Below, in pieces: positions 5,055 through 7,750 of a stretch of 7,750 nt of DNA (position 1 is the first letter of the stretch; every line of letters begins with the position of its first letter). The notes beneath the pieces were generated by a model, which was not told the origin of the DNA, ran no database searches, and was given only the letters and a program-made list of their open reading frames with translations. This DNA is from an uncultured Collinsella sp. (GTDB taxonomy: Bacteria; Actinomycetota; Coriobacteriia; Coriobacteriales; Coriobacteriaceae): the NCBI GenBank assembly GCA_959596505.1, contig CAUFWM010000061.1, forward strand, positions 1 through 7,750, written 5' to 3'. The translations under genes were made by a program, and so were the position numbers.

Positions 5055-6104
5055 ATGGACGTAACGTTCTCAACCTTCCTCGGCCAACTTGTGTCGAGCC
5101 CAGTCCTTGCCGTCACCGTGATCCTCGCGCTCGGCGCCATCTTCGTCAATGGATGGACCGACGCACCCAACGCCATCGCGACCTGCGTCACTACGCGTTG
5201 CATGCCCGCCCGCGCCGCTATTCTCATGAGTGCCGCATTCAACTTCCTTGGCGTGCTCATCATGACGCACTTTAACGCGAGCGTCGCCAACACCATCTCC
5301 CATATTGTCGACTTTGGAGGAAACAGCACCATGGCGCTCGCCTGTCTGTGCGCGGCGCTGTTCTCCATCGTCGTCTACGGCGCCACAGCGTCGCGTTTTG
5401 GCATCCCCACCTCGCAAAGCCACAGCCTTATCGCCGGCCTGACCGGTGCCGCCATCGCCCTCGGCGGTGCGAGCAGCGTCAACGTCCACGAGTGGATGAA
5501 GGTCATCTACGGCCTGGCGCTCTCCATCGGTCTGGGCTTTGTCATGGGCTGGGTCCTGTGCAAGCTCGTCTCGATTCTTTTCGCCGCCGCCAACAGGCGA
5601 CGTGCCAATGTCTTCTTTAAATACGCTCAGATCGCGAGCGCTGCGGCCATGAGCTTTATGCACGGCGCGCAGGATGGACAGAAGTTCATCGGCGTGCTCT
5701 TTTTAGGCGTGGCCTTTGCCAGCGGCCAGACGAGCGTCGGCGATGCCGGCATCCCCATCTGGATTATGCTGCTATGCTCGGCCACCATGGGCATCGGCAC
5801 CAGCGTGGGCGGCGAGCGCATCATCAAGTCCGTTGGCCAGAGCATGGTCAAGCTCGAAAAGTACCAGGGCTTCTCCGCCGACCTGGCGGGCGCCGCGAAC
5901 CTGCTGCTTGCCACCCTTACCGGCATCCCCGTGTCCTCCACACACATCAAGACCTGCGCCATCATGGGCGTCGGTGCCGTCAAGCGCCTCTCGGCCATCA
6001 ACTTCGGCGTCGTCAAGGACATGATGTTCACCTGGTTCTTCACCTTCCCCGCCTGCGGACTCATCAGCTTTGTCATGGCCAAGCTGTTCATGATGTTCAT
6101 CTAG
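5055..6104 (+). CDS. pit: Inorganic phosphate transporter, PiT family
   Basis: PiT proteins import phosphate (often as a metal-phosphate complex) across the cytoplasmic membrane with H+ or Na+. The protein has 349 residues and is almost wholly hydrophobic, with about ten helices. The two inverted halves each carry the family signature: NGWTDAPNAIAT (32-43) with PTSQSHSLI (118-126) in the first, and SFMHGAQDGQKFIG (200-213) with PVSSTHIKT (292-300) in the second. The short loop at about 178-190 is basic. Length fits the compact bacterial type. The ATG at 5055 gives the expected N-terminal helix just before the first motif, though its ribosome site (GAGAAAG, 5041-5047) is poor and a much better one lies at 4993. 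The gene is followed after 67 bases by its usual DUF47 partner. Whether it carries phosphate or another oxyanion is not decided by sequence. Confidence 0.95.
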   Translation: MDVTFSTFLGQLVSSPVLAVTVILALGAIFVNGWTDAPNAIATCVTTRCMPARAAILMSAAFNFLGVLIMTHFNASVANTISHIVDFGGNSTMALACLCAALFSIVVYGATASRFGIPTSQSHSLIAGLTGAAIALGGASSVNVHEWMKVIYGLALSIGLGFVMGWVLCKLVSILFAAANRRRANVFFKYAQIASAAAMSFMHGAQDGQKFIGVLFLGVAFASGQTSVGDAGIPIWIMLLCSATMGIGTSVGGERIIKSVGQSMVKLEKYQGFSADLAGAANLLLATLTGIPVSSTHIKTCAIMGVGAVKRLSAINFGVVKDMMFTWFFTFPACGLISFVMAKLFMMFI

Positions 6105-6171
6105 TCAAACCGAACGTCCATCCGGACCGTAACACCTCGCCCACCCGTCTTCGCCTCGAAAGGACCCACTC

Positions 6172-6795
6172 ATGGCAAAGAAACCCGATTCGTTCTACTT
6201 TGACAACTACGTCGCCTGCGCCGACCTTGCCGTCCAGGCCGCCGAGCTGCTCACCAAGATTTTCGAGAACTTCGATCCTGCAAAGATTCACGATATGCTC
6301 GACAAGATGCACGCGATCGAGCATGCGGCCGACAAGAAGCACCACGAGCTCGAAGACGCCTTGCTCACCGCCTTTATCACCCCGCTTGAGCGCGAGGACC
6401 TGGACCTGATGAGCTGCTCGCTCGACACCGTGCTCGACCGTATCGAGGGCGTCGTGCAGCGCGTCTACTTCACCAACATCCAGAGCATCCATCCCGACGC
6501 CATCGTCATCGCCCACAAGGTGACCGACGCCTGCCGCGCCATGAAGGACCTGATGGTCGAGCTGCCTAACTACCGCAAGTCCAAGACGCTGCGCGAGCTC
6601 GTCATCCAGATCAACACCATCGAGTCCGAGGCCGACGAGCTCTATATCAACGCCATGCGTAACCTGCACGTTAACGGCAAGGACCCGCTCGAGGTCATCG
6701 CTTGGCGTGACGTGTACGCCTTCCTGGAGTACTGCGCCGACTGCTGCGAGAATGTGGCCGATGTCGTGGATTCGATTGTCATGAAGAACAGTTGA
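6172..6795 (+). CDS. DUF47 / PhoU-like phosphate transport accessory protein (PitR-type)
   Basis: DUF47 proteins are cytosolic, all-helical relatives of PhoU. They are nearly always encoded beside PiT transporters and are thought to regulate or stabilise them. The protein has 207 residues, the normal length (about 205-215). Its helices carry recurrent Glu/Asp clusters typical of PhoU metal sites: the HAIEHAADKKHHELEDALL region (about 47-65), ITPLEREDLDLM (69-80), INTIESEADELY (145-156), and the C-terminal WRDVYAFLEYCADCCENVADVVDSI (179-203), which closely follows the family ending. The ATG at 6172 has AAAGGA seven bases upstream. It lies 67 bases after pit with no terminator between, so the two are probably co-transcribed. 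No DNA-binding domain is present, so any regulation is likely by protein contact. Three close Cys residues near the end are a small oddity. Confidence 0.93.
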   Translation: MAKKPDSFYFDNYVACADLAVQAAELLTKIFENFDPAKIHDMLDKMHAIEHAADKKHHELEDALLTAFITPLEREDLDLMSCSLDTVLDRIEGVVQRVYFTNIQSIHPDAIVIAHKVTDACRAMKDLMVELPNYRKSKTLRELVIQINTIESEADELYINAMRNLHVNGKDPLEVIAWRDVYAFLEYCADCCENVADVVDSIVMKNS

Positions 6796-6819
6796 TTGGG
6801 GGTACATGTCCCACCGGTC

Positions 6820-6898
6820 GCGGGCCCGGCCACTAATAACCTTTTTCACTCCGGCTGCAAGCAGAGTCGTTCAAAAGGTTATTAGTGGCCGGGCCCGC
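6820..6898. repeat. Perfect 26-bp inverted repeat with 27-nt loop
   Basis: The arms at 6820-6845 and 6873-6898 are exact reverse complements. The left arm begins GCGGGCCCGG and ends TAATAACCTTTT; the loop is 6846-6872. As RNA it would form a 26-bp uninterrupted stem starting 24 bases after the pit-DUF47 stop. There is no U-tract on either side and no flanking target duplication. The stem may protect or process the operon's 3' end, or be a REP/MITE-like element. Confidence 0.9.
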
Positions 6899-6900
6899 TC

Positions 6901-7081
6901 CCTTATGCACCACCATTGGGAACTTTGGCTGATAGATTTAGCGCGATGGGGGTTTGGCTGAAGGGACCTTTGGTATCCGTTCGGACACTTTGGCCCTTGA
7001 TGAGCGTTTGGCTGATTGCTGCTTTGGGTACTCTTTGGGTTACTTTTGGTTTGTTTGATTTTTAATTTTAGGAGGGCTTGT
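6901..7081 (+). other. G+T-rich intergenic stretch with iterated TTTGG
   Basis: TTTGG occurs at 6924, 6953, 6969, 6989, 7007, 7023, 7034 and 7045. Three of these extend to TTTGGCTGA (6924, 6953, 7007), and the last three are spaced exactly 11 bp. In 7001-7080, T and G make up 63 of 80 bases. No convincing promoter pair or coding frame is seen. It ends in a perfect AGGAGG (7070-7075) six bases before the nitroreductase ATG. Confidence 0.6.
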
Positions 7082-7612
7082 ATGTCTTATTTGGATCTGG
7101 CTCGTGGTCGGTATTCTTGTCGCGAGTTTGAGGACCGTTCTGTTGAGCAGGCTGTGGTGGATGCCATTGTTGAGGCTGGGCGTATTGCTCCTTCTGCTTG
7201 TAATAATCATCCAGCCCGTGTGATGGTGCTGGATACGCCTGAGCTGTTGGAGAAGGCTGCTGCTTGTCAGCCTCGGTTTGCTCGTGATGGGTCTATCTTT
7301 GGAGCTCCGCTTGTCTTCCTTATTTGCAGCGTTACCGATGATGCTTGGGTGCGCCCGTATGACCAGATGAATTCCAGTGAAATCGATACGTCCATCGTGT
7401 GCGACCAGATGATGATGGAGGCCACCGAGCAGGGCCTGGGAACGTGCTGGGTATGCCATTTTAAGCCTGAGGTGGCACAGGAGCAGTTCAATCTGCCCAA
7501 GTGCGTCTATCCCTATCACATGCTCGTCTGTGGCTATCCCGCCGACCACATCGCCGATCCCGAGCATCGCGAGGCCCGCACTATTCCCCTCTCCAACTTC
7601 CTCCTCAAGTAG
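7082..7612 (+). CDS. Nitroreductase family protein (FMN-dependent oxidoreductase)
   Basis: These small FMN enzymes reduce nitro groups, quinones or related substrates with NAD(P)H in the cytosol. The true substrate is not predictable from sequence. The protein has 176 residues, at the short end for the family, in line with the compact anaerobe type. FMN-site marks are RGRYSCREFEDR (8-19, the R-x-S-x-R-x-F signature), PSACNNHP (37-44, replacing the common PSxxNxQPW), and GLGTCW (118-123). The ATG at 7082 has a perfect AGGAGG six bases upstream and starts at the family N-terminus. The frame is open for 22 more codons from a TTG, but that stretch spans the ribosome site and is T/G-rich non-coding DNA. 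Codon use changes within the gene: codons 1-81 have 46 T-ending and 7 C-ending, codons 82-176 have 20 T-ending and 42 C-ending. A terminator follows. Confidence 0.92.
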   Translation: MSYLDLARGRYSCREFEDRSVEQAVVDAIVEAGRIAPSACNNHPARVMVLDTPELLEKAAACQPRFARDGSIFGAPLVFLICSVTDDAWVRPYDQMNSSEIDTSIVCDQMMMEATEQGLGTCWVCHFKPEVAQEQFNLPKCVYPYHMLVCGYPADHIADPEHREARTIPLSNFLLK

Positions 7613-7654
7613 TTTTAGACATACCTTAAAATCTACCTTTTACCACGCGCCCTT

Positions 7655-7694
7655 CGCCGAGTTCTGTCCTATCGCATGCAGAGCTCGGCGTTTT
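7655..7694 (+). terminator. Rho-independent terminator after the nitroreductase
   Basis: CGCCGAG-T-TCTG (7655-7666) pairs with CAGA-G-CTCGGCG (7679-7690), a 12-bp stem with one T-G wobble and a 12-base loop, followed by TTTT. It lies 42 bases after the stop. A second pairing, TGTCCTAT (7665-7672) with ATAGGACA (7702-7709), overlaps it and would compete. Confidence 0.75.
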
Positions 7695-7730
7695 GTGGCT
7701 TATAGGACAAAATGTGTGTCTACTTTAGGG

Positions 7731-7750
7731 GCATCGGCGCAGGTCGATGC
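7731..7750. repeat. Small dyad at the right edge
   Basis: GCATCG (7731-7736) and CGATGC (7745-7750) are 6-bp inverted arms around GCGCAGGT. The left arm is preceded by GGG and the window ends at the right arm, so the structure may be longer than seen. Confidence 0.4.

Noticed and set aside
6097..6849. 250-codon open frame on - opposite the DUF47 gene
   Set aside because: It is a Val/Asp/His-rich shadow of a recognisable DUF47 gene and runs through the 3' non-coding region.
7016..7081. A TTG start giving the nitroreductase a 22-residue hydrophobic N-terminal extension that looks like a membrane anchor
   Set aside because: The stretch is T/G-rich non-coding DNA that includes the AGGAGG ribosome site. 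The ATG at 7082 has ideal spacing and begins at the family N-terminus.

Overview
The window looks like a chromosomal piece of a GC-rich anaerobic actinobacterium, most likely a gut member of Coriobacteriia close to Collinsella. The basis is C/G-ending codons in nearly all genes, AGGAGG-type ribosome sites, and the character of the proteins. The genus is an inference from sequence style, not a search result. Eight protein genes are supported, one of them cut by the left edge. No tRNA, rRNA, CRISPR array, transposase or phage gene is visible.

Left part (1-1680): the end of thiC and complete thiD, both on + and both acting on the pyrimidine branch of thiamine synthesis. Between them lie a GC-rich hairpin and a consensus -10 box. 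After thiD comes a 246-base gap full of structure: a thiD terminator-like hairpin, two tandem dyads of the same design 81 bp apart, and a second hairpin related to the first.

Middle (1678-4804): four genes on the - strand. In transcription order they are a small uncharacterised protein (possibly leaderless), a seven-TM Bax inhibitor-1 family protein, a microbial PARG-like macrodomain protein with an altered catalytic motif and an acidic linker, and a cytosolic SGNH/GDSL hydrolase. Strong U-tract terminators follow the BI-1 and PARG-like genes, so these are mostly separate transcription units rather than one operon.

Right part (5055-7750): a + strand phosphate pair, a PiT-family transporter followed by its DUF47/PhoU-like partner. 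Next comes a perfect 26-bp inverted repeat with a 27-nt loop, then a G+T-rich segment with iterated TTTGG. That segment runs into the first half of a nitroreductase gene, whose third-position usage switches sharply near codon 81. A terminator follows, and the window ends in more small dyads.

No multi-gene defence or mobile system can be supported. The most unusual signals are the non-coding dyads at 1446-1668 and 6820-6898, the strand-asymmetric composition island at about 6900-7325, the QEA in place of QEE in the PARG-like protein, and the odd leaders of the phosphate transporter and the SGNH hydrolase.
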